64,000 nt of DNA, taken from Sphingobacteriales bacterium (GTDB lineage: Bacteria > Bacteroidota > Bacteroidia > Chitinophagales > UBA2359). The notes under the pieces are model-generated. The model saw only the letters and a list, made by a program, of their open reading frames with translations, was not told the DNA's origin and did no database searches. Every line of letters begins with the position of its first letter. Positions within the stretch are counted from its first letter, which is position 1. The position numbers and the translations under genes are program-made. Shown piece after piece: positions 17,904 to 26,423 of the stretch. Location: contig JADJJT010000003.1 in NCBI GenBank assembly GCA_016706405.1, positions 310,001 through 374,000 on the forward strand, written 5' to 3'.

Positions 17904-19019
17904 TTGTCAACTACCCATAAAAAACGGAAGGCAGCAAAAGAATGGGCAATTGCCATAGCTTTAGCAATTTTTATTGCCTTTATTGTTCGAACAGCTATTT
18001 TTGGTGTTTATAATATTCCAACCTCATCAATGGCGGGTAGTTTGCTGCCCGGCGATTTTATTTTTGTAAGTAAGTTTCATTATGGGGCAAGGCTGCCTTT
18101 TACACCTTTAACCCTGCCTTTTACCTGGCGTAACCTCCCTTTTAGCAATCAAACTCCATCGTATATTGCTACACCCGGCGTAGGTTATTATCGTTTGCCT
18201 GGCTTTGCTTCCGTCAAACGAAATGATGTAATGGTGTTTAATTATCCGGTTGATACAGCCCGACCCATTGACAAGCGCGACTATTTTGTTAAACGGTGCG
18301 TAGCACTTCCGGGCGATACTTTAGAAATTGTAAACCGTCAGATTTTAATTAACGGTCAAATTCAGCCTTTCCCTAAATACGTGCAATTTCAATATTTGGT
18401 TAACACCTCCGGAAAACTTCCGGAAGATACGTTGTTGCAAATGGGTATCACCGAAGGAGGAATGCGACTTGCCGATGCAAGTTTGTATGAATTTTGCCTC
18501 TCAGACCAGCAAGTTACGCAATTAAAAAACCTTAAATCAGTAACAGCTATTAACCCAATAAACCGAGACAAGGGATTGTCGTTATCGCACGAGGCAACTT
18601 ACCCGCAACATAATGGCCTTTACCCTTGGAATATTGACAATTTTGGCCCTGTTTTAATTCCTAAAAAGGGGCTAACCATTAAAATTGATAGCATTAATAT
18701 TTATTTATATAAAAAAACTATTGAGCAACACGAAAAACAAAACGTGGTTATTAAAGGCTACGAAGTTTGGATAAATAACCAAAAAGCAACCCAATACACT
18801 TTTACAACGGACTATTTTTTTGTAATGGGCGACAATAGGCATAATAGCGATGACTCGCGGTTTTGGGGGTTTTTGCCCGAAAATCATTTAGTAGGAAAAG
18901 CCTTGTGGGTACTAGGGTCGTTTAGTAGCGACACCGAAGGCGGTTTATTGCGAAATATATTTTCTTTTTCCGGAAATTCGGGATGGCGAAGCGAACGATT
19001 TCTTATGGATATTGAATAA
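17904..19019 (+). CDS. lepB: signal peptidase I
   Basis: 371 residues, TTG start (MSTTHKKRKAAKEWAIAIA). One N-terminal membrane anchor (about 14-34) and the catalytic Ser in IPTSSMAGSLLPGDF (Ser 42). The general base Lys lies in YFVKRCVALPGDTLEI (about 129), and the conserved FVMGDNRHNSDDSRFWGFLP lies near the C-terminus. It cleaves signal peptides of Sec-exported proteins on the periplasmic face. The stretch between the Lys box and the GDNR box is long (about 170 residues), as usual for Bacteroidota LepB. Followed by a hairpin terminator. Confidence 0.95.
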   Translation: MSTTHKKRKAAKEWAIAIALAIFIAFIVRTAIFGVYNIPTSSMAGSLLPGDFIFVSKFHYGARLPFTPLTLPFTWRNLPFSNQTPSYIATPGVGYYRLPGFASVKRNDVMVFNYPVDTARPIDKRDYFVKRCVALPGDTLEIVNRQILINGQIQPFPKYVQFQYLVNTSGKLPEDTLLQMGITEGGMRLADASLYEFCLSDQQVTQLKNLKSVTAINPINRDKGLSLSHEATYPQHNGLYPWNIDNFGPVLIPKKGLTIKIDSINIYLYKKTIEQHEKQNVVIKGYEVWINNQKATQYTFTTDYFFVMGDNRHNSDDSRFWGFLPENHLVGKALWVLGSFSSDTEGGLLRNIFSFSGNSGWRSERFLMDIE

Positions 19020-19045
19020 TATTTAAGGTTTATACAAAACAAAAA

Positions 19046-19086
19046 AACGAAGGCAATGTTTGATTAACAATTGTCTTCGTTTTTCT
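19046..19086. terminator. bidirectional hairpin terminator after lepB
   Basis: 12-base stem AACGAAGGCAAT / ATTGTCTTCGTT (one G-T pair), with A-run before and T-run after. It separates lepB from the converging PorE-like gene. Confidence 0.8.
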
Positions 19087-19113
19087 TTGACTTTATTTTA
19101 CAAATTCACCAAA

Positions 19114-19437
19114 CTAACGATTCTTCTCAAAATCTTCTAAACTTTTTTCAAGCCTTTGCCCGTTTACATACACAGCCACAAAAGCATTACGGATACCTTT
19201 TCGTTGCGCTTCGTGAGCGAGGTTTTTAGCTTGTGTAGCATCTTTAAAACTGTCGGCAGACATATAACGCAACATAGAATTGGTGTTTCTTTCTATTTCG
19301 TAACTAATGTTTTTTCTTTTATACATATTATTATTTTCGTTTAAGGCTGAATTGTAAGCGCCTAATTGAACTTTAAAAACCACATCGTAAGAAGGGTTGT
19401 TTAAGAAGATCTTGTAAACTTGCCTTATTAACATCAA
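19114..19437 (-). CDS. PorE-like gene, fragment 3 of 3 (SPOR-like C-terminal domain)
   Basis: 3' fragment of the broken gene 19114-21413. Genuine coding starts near 19395, where the upstream frame runs into this one at a CCC run (19394-19396). The sequence from YDVVFKVQLGAYNSAL to AFVAVYVNGQRLEK is SPOR-like, a fold that binds denuded peptidoglycan, with an internal FKDATQAKNLAHEAQRKG helix. The first about 14 residues of this frame are a shadow of the other frame. In T9SS PorE the C-terminus is OmpA-like. A SPOR-like domain here would serve the same wall-anchoring purpose (inference). Confidence 0.7.
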   Translation of the reverse strand: MMLIRQVYKIFLNNPSYDVVFKVQLGAYNSALNENNNMYKRKNISYEIERNTNSMLRYMSADSFKDATQAKNLAHEAQRKGIRNAFVAVYVNGQRLEKSLEDFEKNR

Positions 19438-20539
19438 CCAAGGCAGCGGTTACCTTTTTTGCTGTAGCTGGATCAGAAAATACTGGAGCCGACATAATAA
19501 TTGTAGGGGGTTCAGTATCAGAATCTGGTATTTTTTTTGGAATTGTTCCAGGACGGTCCTTTGGATTCCATGTTGGATAATTATCAGGCGGAGGTGGCGA
19601 TATTATTATTGGGGGTTCTTTGCTTGTTTTTTCCTTACCAAACAGGGTTGCATGCATAATAGGCTCTTTTGTGTTATATGTGTTTAAATACTTTTGGCTA
19701 ACTATGGCTCCGTCCTCATCATAAACAACTGCTTTATACAATTTTTGGGCAGGCAAGTAAAAATAAAAATTGCCATCGTCTTTGGTTGTAAATTTCTTAA
19801 CTGAATTGTCTGTCAAATCAATTAAGGCAATTTCAGCATTTGCTAATTCTTTATTATATTTTTTAGATAGAACAATACCTTTTAACACAAAAGTGTTGGG
19901 TTGTTTATCAGCAACAACAAGCAATTCATCCGGTATTTTTGGAAGTCTTTTCTCGTCAGGTTCGCCACCAGTACCCGGTGGTTTACGATACGGTTTAACT
20001 TTTCCAGGTTCCGGAGTTTTATTTTCGATTTTGGTATCCGAAATCGGTCGGATCTTTATCGTATCATCATCATCCCCTTGACTCTTTGGCGCGTTATTTA
20101 CCACCAATGCTTCCTTATCAGTAACAGAAGGTAAATTTTTCTCCCACTCTTTTGCTTTAATTTCGCTCACACTTAACTCAAAAATATCGTCTGAGCCATT
20201 GCGATTAGAGGCGAAAAAGCCTTTTTGTCGGTCGGGGCTTAATATTAAACCCATATCATCTTTAGAAGTGTTAATAGGATAACCTATATTACTTACTGTC
20301 CAATTCGCATCGCCGCCCTTGTGTATGGCCTGAAAAACGTCTAAACCACCAAAACCACCGAGCCCATCTGAAGCAAAATACAAGGTGCCATCGTTATGAA
20401 CAGTCGGAAACATTTCGTCGCCTTCGGTATTTACCTCAGGGCCTAAATTATGGGGTTCCAACCAACGCCCCTCTTTATAATAACTTACATAAATATCTTT
20501 TCCGCCTTGCCCACCCAATCGGTTTGAGGTAAAATACAT
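19373..20539 (-). CDS. PorE-like gene, fragment 2 of 3 (PD40 repeats and carboxypeptidase-regulatory-like domain)
   Basis: Middle fragment, with real coding extending up to about 20610 in the same frame. PD40/WD40-like repeats: MYFTSNRLGGQGGKDIYVSY, TLYFASDGLGGFGGLDVF and KGFFASNRNGSDDIFEL. After a linker comes a carboxypeptidase-regulatory-like fold (KGIVLSKKYNKELANAEI ... DGNFYFYLPA), then a Pro-rich spacer. The fragment ends in an out-of-frame tail (PFLRCGF) after a frameshift near 19395. Propeller plus regulatory domain is the core arrangement of PorE-type periplasmic T9SS proteins. Confidence 0.75.
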   Translation of the reverse strand: MYFTSNRLGGQGGKDIYVSYYKEGRWLEPHNLGPEVNTEGDEMFPTVHNDGTLYFASDGLGGFGGLDVFQAIHKGGDANWTVSNIGYPINTSKDDMGLILSPDRQKGFFASNRNGSDDIFELSVSEIKAKEWEKNLPSVTDKEALVVNNAPKSQGDDDDTIKIRPISDTKIENKTPEPGKVKPYRKPPGTGGEPDEKRLPKIPDELLVVADKQPNTFVLKGIVLSKKYNKELANAEIALIDLTDNSVKKFTTKDDGNFYFYLPAQKLYKAVVYDEDGAIVSQKYLNTYNTKEPIMHATLFGKEKTSKEPPIIISPPPPDNYPTWNPKDRPGTIPKKIPDSDTEPPTIIMSAPVFSDPATAKKVTAALVDVNKASLQDLLKQPFLRCGF

Positions 20540-20588
20540 TTTTTTGCCGTCGGCTGTAATTGCCGGATGGCCATTTGAATACTCGTCA

Positions 20589-21413
20589 CTACAAAAAGGC
20601 AGTTCGCTTTTTTACAACCCAAGTGTCGTCTTGTAAAACGGCCTCAAATATTTTAAGATTAGCAGTACCTACGCGCTTGGTAGTTGAAGAATTTACATTG
20701 CGCGTAAAATACATTTTAGAAAAATCGCTATTAAACACAGCCGGGCCTTCGTGAAATTTGGTTGCTGTTTTTCCGGATAATTCAACCGGAGTTGACCATT
20801 TGTAGCCTATTTTCTCTGAAAAATAAAGATCGGTATAAGCTTCCCCATTCCAGTCGTTTTTTGCTTCTAATCGATTTTTAATTCGCGAAGATGCAAAAAC
20901 AATACCCCCCTTGTAAAATGCAGGGCCAAATTCCGATTCTTTTGAATTTCCGGAAAAATTCGAAATTTTATACATACTCGAATCTTTCCGCAACGTATTA
21001 ACATTTTCACAGGCCTTTACAAAATGCTCGCCTCGCGAGTCGTATGGAACAATTTTGGCATATTGCTTAAACTGCGTCAACGCCTCGTCATACTTAGCAT
21101 TGCTCATTAAGGCCTGGCCATAATACAAAACTAACGAATTGTCTTTATGATTGTATTTTAAGGCGCGCTTATAATAAAATTCGGCTAATTTTGTGTTGCT
21201 TGTTAACCTGTAACAATGGGCTAAATTTGCTAAAGCAACACCATTGTCTTTATCTTTGTCAAGCACATCCTTGTAGGCTTCAATAGCCTCAATGTAGGCC
21301 AAGTGGTCAAACAAATCATTTGCTTTTTTTAATTGTATTGATTGGGCATTTGCCATTAGGCCAATTAAAAGCAAAAAAATAGTGGTTGTAATTTTTTGTG
21401 GGGCTTTTTTCAT
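20589..21413 (-). CDS. PorE-like gene, fragment 1 of 3 (signal peptide, TPR, first PD40 repeats)
   Basis: 5' fragment of a gene that should span 19114-21413. Signal peptide MKKAPQKITTTIFLLLIGLM ending ANAQ. TPR repeats at about 28-135 (AIEAYKDVLDKDKDNGVALA, YYKRALKYNHKD). The first propeller blades follow (GGIVFASSRIKNRL, KMYFTRNVNSST). The frame leaves the coding frame at a six-base A run (T run on the plus strand, 20608-20613) and stops at once. Removing one A restores continuity into ELPFCSDEYSNGHPAITADG. Probably a periplasmic or outer-membrane-associated T9SS accessory protein. Confidence 0.75.
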   Translation of the reverse strand: MKKAPQKITTTIFLLLIGLMANAQSIQLKKANDLFDHLAYIEAIEAYKDVLDKDKDNGVALANLAHCYRLTSNTKLAEFYYKRALKYNHKDNSLVLYYGQALMSNAKYDEALTQFKQYAKIVPYDSRGEHFVKACENVNTLRKDSSMYKISNFSGNSKESEFGPAFYKGGIVFASSRIKNRLEAKNDWNGEAYTDLYFSEKIGYKWSTPVELSGKTATKFHEGPAVFNSDFSKMYFTRNVNSSTTKRVGTANLKIFEAVLQDDTWVVKKRTAFL

Positions 21414-21798
21414 AATTAGTATTGCATAAAGGGTATTATGTAATTATTTGACTGCAAAATATAGACCAAATTAAATTCAAATTTGATTATATAAGTAGTG
21501 TTAATTGCAGCAAATTATATTATGTTATGATAATATTTATAAACTACTATTTAACAAGAATAAACAAACATTTTTTTATTTTATACGCAAATATAAAAAG
21601 TGTATTAAAAATATTTTTACAATTTAATGACATGGCGATATGACGCTTAGTTTAATGATTTCAAAAAAGTGGGTACAAAAGGATACAGTTTTCATATCAG
21701 GGCTTAAAGTTATAATTCTAAAAATTGATTTTGACCTATTTGCAGCAAACAAAAATACCACTTTTTTAGTTTAGAATGTATTTGCATTTTACATTGCA
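21414..21798. other. AT-rich intergenic region upstream of the PorE-like gene
   Basis: 385 bases, very A/T-rich, no credible ORF or RNA gene. A minus-strand TATTTTTG at 21750-21757 could start a long leader for the PorE-like gene, but this is weak. Confidence 0.4.
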
Positions 21799-23019
21799 TT
21801 AGTTTAGCAGCCAATAATAAAATCGGGCGAGTTGTGCTATATTATCGGTTAAATTATATTGGTTTTCAATTAGTTGCCGCGCAGCTAAGCCCATTTTTTT
21901 TGCGTAGGTTTTGTTTTTAAGTACCCGAATAAGTGCGTTGGCAAATGGCAGGGGCTCGTCTGCCAATAATATATGTTGTTGGTGTTGGCAGTTTATGCCT
22001 TCGGCAGCTGTTGTGGTGGCAACAATGGGTTTACCCAGTGCCATTGCTTCAATTAATTTTACCCGCATGCCACTTCCCGAAAACAATGGTACAACCTGCA
22101 CACCTTTTTGGCCCATAAAGTTAACTGCATTAGGTACTTCGCCCAGCATTTCAACATTCCAATAGGCCATGTCTGTTAGCCATTTTGGTGCGTTGCGGCC
22201 AGCTATATAACACTTAACCTGTGGCATTTGGGCAGTTACTATTGGCCAAACTTGTTCTAAAAACCAAATCAATCCCTGTTGGTTCGGTATCCAATCCAAT
22301 GAGCCAAGAAAAAATACACTTGCAAAGTCAGTTTTCTCAAAATCAACCAACGGATATTGTGCTAAATCAACACACATAGGCAAGGTAATAGTGGGGCGTT
22401 TACACCCAAAATCTTTAAAAAAATCAGCATCCCTATCGGTAATACAAACCAATGCATCAGCATCGTTAATATGCTTTAACTCATAGGCTTTCATCCGGCG
22501 GGCTAAATGACCAAAATACCAAGCCTTTAACGGATTTTGCGTTTCTTCAGCCAAACGCTCCCAAATTTCAAATTCAACATTATGCGAGCGCAAAACTACT
22601 TTTACATTAGAAGAGCAAAATTTCCTAATTAAAGGCAAATAAGGCAGCAAATAAATACCCTCGAGTTGAACGACATCAAATTTTTGATTTTGAAAAATTT
22701 TTTGCAGTTTTGCGTTAATATCCGGATGATAAAACCGACTAATATTATAAGATCCTCCTTCAAACAAATGCCATAATGCAGGCCAAAATTTTACATCGGT
22801 GTTTACAAACTCGCTGTGAAACTTAATTTTTGAGTTAAAATATTCCGGAAATGCGTTGGTTTGCAATTTATGTTTAGGAGTTTCAATGGCCAATACCGTA
22901 ACTTTATGTCCCAGTTTATAAAGTCCGTTAGTAATAGCATTGATAGCCAATGTTTCGCCATCCTTTGCCGGATAGGGTATTTTTTTGCAAAACTGCAAAA
23001 TATTCAAGGGCTTTGACAT
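21799..23019 (-). CDS. GT4-family glycosyltransferase
   Basis: 406 residues in two Rossmann-like halves (GT-B). N-terminal ILQFCKKIPYPAKDGETLAI with the GLYKLGHKVTVLAIE loop, and FDVVQLEGIYLLPY and RSHNVEFEIWERLA in the acceptor half. C-terminal VFFLGSLDWIPNQQGLIWFL and VQVVPLFSGSGMRVKLIEAM, the retaining-type donor motif (G-S-G-x-R-x-K-x-x-E), then KPIVATTTAAEGI. It probably transfers a sugar to a cell-surface glycan at the inner membrane. Monocistronic, with a minus-strand TAATTTTG upstream near 23060. Confidence 0.9.
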   Translation of the reverse strand: MSKPLNILQFCKKIPYPAKDGETLAINAITNGLYKLGHKVTVLAIETPKHKLQTNAFPEYFNSKIKFHSEFVNTDVKFWPALWHLFEGGSYNISRFYHPDINAKLQKIFQNQKFDVVQLEGIYLLPYLPLIRKFCSSNVKVVLRSHNVEFEIWERLAEETQNPLKAWYFGHLARRMKAYELKHINDADALVCITDRDADFFKDFGCKRPTITLPMCVDLAQYPLVDFEKTDFASVFFLGSLDWIPNQQGLIWFLEQVWPIVTAQMPQVKCYIAGRNAPKWLTDMAYWNVEMLGEVPNAVNFMGQKGVQVVPLFSGSGMRVKLIEAMALGKPIVATTTAAEGINCQHQQHILLADEPLPFANALIRVLKNKTYAKKMGLAARQLIENQYNLTDNIAQLARFYYWLLN

Positions 23020-23109
23020 AAATATATTAAACCTTAGCAGTAAAGTTTAAATCAAAAGCGCAAAATTACCAAATTACCATACAAGAACAAACGCAAAACC
23101 GTATATCTT

Positions 23110-24189
23110 ATGAAAAAAATCACTATTTATTTTTATTTGGCTTTAGTTGCCATCGTACTAAACGGCTGCATGGCATCTACCCAACTTGAGGTGCTAAAAC
23201 CTGCTGCCTTTGCCGTACAAGAAGACATTAAAGTGTTAGCAACCATAAACAGAACAATACCCAGTCAAAAAGCGCTGAACGTTTTGGAGGGAGTGCTTAC
23301 AGGCGAAGCTATTAAACAAGACCGCGAGGGGTCGCGGGCAGCTATTGCCGGATTAGCCCAAACGCTTGCCAGCCAAACGCCCCGTTTTAAGGTAGTACAT
23401 ACGACCTACGAAACAGAAGGAGGCGATTTTAGTATGGCAAAACCACTATCGTGGAGCGAAATTGACGAAATATGCAAAAATTACCAGGCCGATGCTGTTG
23501 TTGCCTTAGAAAGCTACGACACCGACAACGCCAAACATGTTGATAAAAAAACAGCTACAACCACTCAAAAAGATGGCAAAAAAATTACTACTACCACTTA
23601 TTACGCCAAGCAAAATACCCGCGTAACCTTAGGATGGCGCTTTTATGACCCCAAAAATCGCAAAATTTTAGACGAATTTATGGTCGAAGAGTTTTTAGAA
23701 ACCAACGGCGAAGGCCGAAGCGAAGAGGCAGCCATTGCCAATATGGTAAGCCCCTATGCTGCTACTAAAAACACCAGCGCTATTGCCGGCAACAAATACG
23801 GCTACAGAATTGCCCCCTCGTGGCTAAACGTAAGTCGCAGCTACTACAAAAAGGGTAGCCCCGAAATGAAAGCGGCAAAAAAAATGGCAAAACACAAAAA
23901 CTGGAAAGGGGCCGCCGACCTTTGGAACGAAGTAGCACAGGGTAATGGTGTAAAAACTAAAACCCAAGCTAAAGGCTATTACAATTTAGCCTTAACCGAA
24001 GAAATTAATGGCAACCTTAACAAAGCAGTTGAATACGCCCAAAAAGCACACAATTTAGGCTTAAATAATGCCCGCAGTTACGAGCTAACATTAAAAAACC
24101 GTATCGAAGAGCAAAAACGCATAAAAGAACAAATGGAAAAAAAGGCCGATCCAGCCACCCCTAATAAAAATAAAACACGGCCTAAATAA
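23110..24189 (+). CDS. DUF6340-like lipoprotein
   Basis: 359 residues. Lipoprotein signal MKKITIYFYLALVAIVLNGC with Cys 20. It contains QLEVLKPAAFAVQEDIKVLA, the start of a DUF6340-like module, then NYQADAVVALESYDTDN and VTLGWRFYDPKNRKILDEF. The C-terminus (about 255-320) has TPR-like helices (NWKGAADLWNEVAQ, KAVEYAQKAHNLG) and ends in a Lys-rich tail. The family is common in Bacteroidota with no known role. Likely periplasmic, outer-membrane-anchored. No partner gene is visible beside it. Confidence 0.8.
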   Translation: MKKITIYFYLALVAIVLNGCMASTQLEVLKPAAFAVQEDIKVLATINRTIPSQKALNVLEGVLTGEAIKQDREGSRAAIAGLAQTLASQTPRFKVVHTTYETEGGDFSMAKPLSWSEIDEICKNYQADAVVALESYDTDNAKHVDKKTATTTQKDGKKITTTTYYAKQNTRVTLGWRFYDPKNRKILDEFMVEEFLETNGEGRSEEAAIANMVSPYAATKNTSAIAGNKYGYRIAPSWLNVSRSYYKKGSPEMKAAKKMAKHKNWKGAADLWNEVAQGNGVKTKTQAKGYYNLALTEEINGNLNKAVEYAQKAHNLGLNNARSYELTLKNRIEEQKRIKEQMEKKADPATPNKNKTRPK

Positions 24190-24263
24190 GCCAAACTTCA
24201 AAGCAACTTTTAGCCGCCCCAAAAAATAGTTTAACCAATGCGTTGGTATTTTAAAAAAAGTTG

Positions 24264-24271
24264 TACCTTTG
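24264..24271 (+). promoter_or_regulatory. -7 box (TACCTTTG) of tRNA-Ser(TGA)
   Basis: TAnnTTTG ending 5 bases before the first base of the tRNA, with a TTG 18 bases upstream (24243-24245) as a possible -33 element. Confidence 0.7.
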
Positions 24272-24276
24272 CCCTC

Positions 24277-24361
24277 GGAGAGATGGCAGAGTGGTCGATT
24301 GCGGCGGTCTTGAAAACCGTTGAGGGTTAAACCTCCGGGGGTTCGAATCCCTCTCTCTCCG
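24277..24361 (+). tRNA. tRNA-Ser (anticodon TGA)
   Basis: 85 bases. Acceptor stem GGAGAGA / TCTCTCC with discriminator G; anticodon loop CTTGAAA; a long class II variable arm; and a T-loop GGTTCGAATCC. CCA is not encoded. The TGA anticodon reads UCN serine codons. Confidence 0.95.
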
Positions 24362-24388
24362 CGTTTTCATGGTTAGTTATAAAATGAT

Positions 24389-24423
24389 GCCCGGTGGTTA
24401 ATTTAACTATCGGGTTTTTTTTT
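24389..24423 (+). terminator. terminator after tRNA-Ser(TGA)
   Basis: Interrupted stem CCCG..GTTAA / TTAAC..CGGG followed by a run of nine T, 28 bases after the tRNA. Confidence 0.7.
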
Positions 24424-24491
24424 ATTTCCACCTTAAAAAACCTAGTCAAACCCCTCACTACCCCACCCCAGCCTTTGGCCATTAACGCAAA

Positions 24492-25415
24492 ATGGATAAC
24501 AACAATAACCATTTAAGTGCAAAGCAAGTAATAGCCCAAACAATAGCCTATTTAACCTCGCAAATTGGTTTCGAGCTGCGCGAAGCCAATAATATTGCCC
24601 TTATTCTGCTCGAAGCGGCCACAAAACAACCTATTCAATATTGGCAATTAAATGGTAGCTCAACTATAAACCCAAATCAATACACACAAATAAATGAATG
24701 GTTGCAAACCTTAAAACAAACGGGTATGCCCGTTCAGTATCTACTGCAAAAAACATGGTTTTATGGTTTGCCAATACAAGTGTCGCCGCAGGTTTTAATA
24801 CCACGACCCGAAACAGAAGAATTAGTTAGAATTGCCATTGAAGTTTGGGATGCCCAGCAAAATGGCAACAAACATCCGGATATAATTGTAGATGCCGGTA
24901 CAGGCAGTGGCTGCATTGCGCTCGCCCTCAGGCAATATTACAACAATTTAAATCATGATGAGTTAAAAATTATAGCTTTCGATATAAGCCTACACGCCCT
25001 CGATATAGCCCAATCGAACGCCTATGCCCTACAATTACCCATCGAAACACTACAAATAGACCTCGCCAAACCTCAAACATGGAAAAGTAGTAACCTACCT
25101 GCAAAAATTGACCTATTGCTTAGCAATCCGCCCTACATAGCCCAACACGAAGCCAAGAGTTTACACCCGCGCGTTAGCCAACACGAGCCGCATTTGGCTT
25201 TATTTGCGCCCGACCAAAATCCGTTGTTTTTTTACGAACAATTAGCAAAAATGGCAGCGCAGTTTTTAACTTCCCAAGGATTAATAGCCGCAGAGTTAAA
25301 CCCTGTTTATGCCACAGAAACCGCACAGATTTGGCAAAATTACAAGCTTGAGAACATAAAAATTCACCTCGACATGTCCGGAAAACAACGCATTATTACG
25401 GCATCAAAAAACTAA
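24492..25415 (+). CDS. prmC: peptide chain release factor N5-glutamine methyltransferase
   Basis: 307 residues. N-terminal helical domain (about 1-90), then SAM-binding Rossmann domain with DAGTGSGCIALAL (about 137-149) and the substrate-glutamine motif LLSNPPYIAQHEA (about 214-226). LIPRPETEELVRIA (about 98-111) precedes the fold as usual. It methylates the Gln of the GGQ motif in release factors RF1/RF2 in the cytosol. Follows a tRNA and a terminator, so it has its own promoter. Confidence 0.95.
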   Translation: MDNNNNHLSAKQVIAQTIAYLTSQIGFELREANNIALILLEAATKQPIQYWQLNGSSTINPNQYTQINEWLQTLKQTGMPVQYLLQKTWFYGLPIQVSPQVLIPRPETEELVRIAIEVWDAQQNGNKHPDIIVDAGTGSGCIALALRQYYNNLNHDELKIIAFDISLHALDIAQSNAYALQLPIETLQIDLAKPQTWKSSNLPAKIDLLLSNPPYIAQHEAKSLHPRVSQHEPHLALFAPDQNPLFFYEQLAKMAAQFLTSQGLIAAELNPVYATETAQIWQNYKLENIKIHLDMSGKQRIITASKN

Positions 25416-25427
25416 ATCTAAAAAAAA

Positions 25428-26312
25428 CTAAAATCTTTTTGCATCTTTCGGCGTAAAATTCCATTCGAAAATTTGGCATGACGAGGTATCATTTACCGCA
25501 TACCACGCACCAAATTGTGTGTTATTATTGTTAGGATTTTGCAAAATTTGTATTTCTTGCGCCGGCATATAACTTTGAGCCAACAAACAAATTTTCTCTC
25601 CCGTGCTGGGATTTACAGCCATATCAACCACTATTACAGCATGTCCCGGATGCCCGCCTTGAATTAATACATCGCCAATTTTAAGGTCGTTTAGCAAAAT
25701 GCTATGCAGCTCTTTACTTAACGAGGCAGTACCTGCATAGGTAAAAACCTGATTTAAATACTTCCTGAAAACCGGGTACGAAGCATCGGCTGGTGCCTTT
25801 TTTACCCAGGTAGTTTTGTTTCCGCTAACTGCCACTCTGTAACCCTGTTGCCATTTCGAAAACTGGGCATCAAAACCATTGGTAAAATTAAAATGAATAT
25901 CATCGTAGCGTTGCTGGGCATATAAATACTCGGCGCGCAGACGCATAACGGCATCGGCACATTGTTGTAAGTTTTCATTGCCAATTTCCATTTTAACTAC
26001 CGCTGCATATATTTTATCTTCATGGTTGAGTTTTACGTCCCCATTATAGTAATGTACAGCAGTGCCATGCGGCTTTAAAGGCAGGTTTTGCAAATAAGAC
26101 CCAAAAGAATTAGCCGGCAATTGCATACGTTCAAACCCCGGAGGCGGCAAAAACCGAGTTTGAATTGTTGTGCCTTGGGTATCAATAAGCGTTTTGCTCG
26201 GGGCAGCAACGGCAGCAGCAATCAGTTCCGGAGATTTAATAGGCTTTAAACTGTCGGTAGTGCATCCAAAAAAAATTAGGGTGCTAAATATAAATATAAC
26301 TGTTTGTAACAT
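25428..26312 (-). CDS. DUF4846-family lipoprotein
   Basis: 294 residues. Lipoprotein signal MLQTVIFIFSTLIFFGC with Cys 17. The family pattern runs throughout: RFLPPPGFERMQLPANSFGS, the LQQCADAVMRLRAEYLYAQQ helix, YAGTASLSKELH, and GDVLIQGGHPGHAVIVVDMA with LLAQSYMPAQEIQIL. The conserved His and Ser/Gln residues in the last two suggest a papain- or NlpC-like fold (inference). Function is unknown. Divergent from the T9SS plug gene. Confidence 0.88.
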   Translation of the reverse strand: MLQTVIFIFSTLIFFGCTTDSLKPIKSPELIAAAVAAPSKTLIDTQGTTIQTRFLPPPGFERMQLPANSFGSYLQNLPLKPHGTAVHYYNGDVKLNHEDKIYAAVVKMEIGNENLQQCADAVMRLRAEYLYAQQRYDDIHFNFTNGFDAQFSKWQQGYRVAVSGNKTTWVKKAPADASYPVFRKYLNQVFTYAGTASLSKELHSILLNDLKIGDVLIQGGHPGHAVIVVDMAVNPSTGEKICLLAQSYMPAQEIQILQNPNNNNTQFGAWYAVNDTSSCQIFEWNFTPKDAKRF

Positions 26313-26371
26313 CGTTTTAAAATAAATATTCGTTTGAATAGTCGCAAATAGGAAGTCTAAAATAAATGCTG

Positions 26372-26379
26372 TAATTTTG
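26372..26379 (+). promoter_or_regulatory. -7 box (TAATTTTG) upstream of the T9SS plug gene
   Basis: TAnnTTTG match 45 bases before the ATG at 26424, in the divergent gap. Confidence 0.45.
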
Positions 26380-26423
26380 GCGAATACAACAAACGCAGTT
26401 ATATTTCCGGATTAAAAATACGT

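Noticed and set aside
20600..20620. A AAA AAG heptamer at the first PorE-like frameshift (dnaX-type slippery site)
   Set aside because: A -1 slip would enter the wrong frame. The downstream coding frame is +1, and no stimulatory hairpin is evident.
24327..24512. Minus-strand 61-residue ORF next to the tRNA (ends NAEREGFEPPEV)
   Set aside because: It is the tRNA-Ser antisense translated, a known spurious protein pattern (EREGFEPP).
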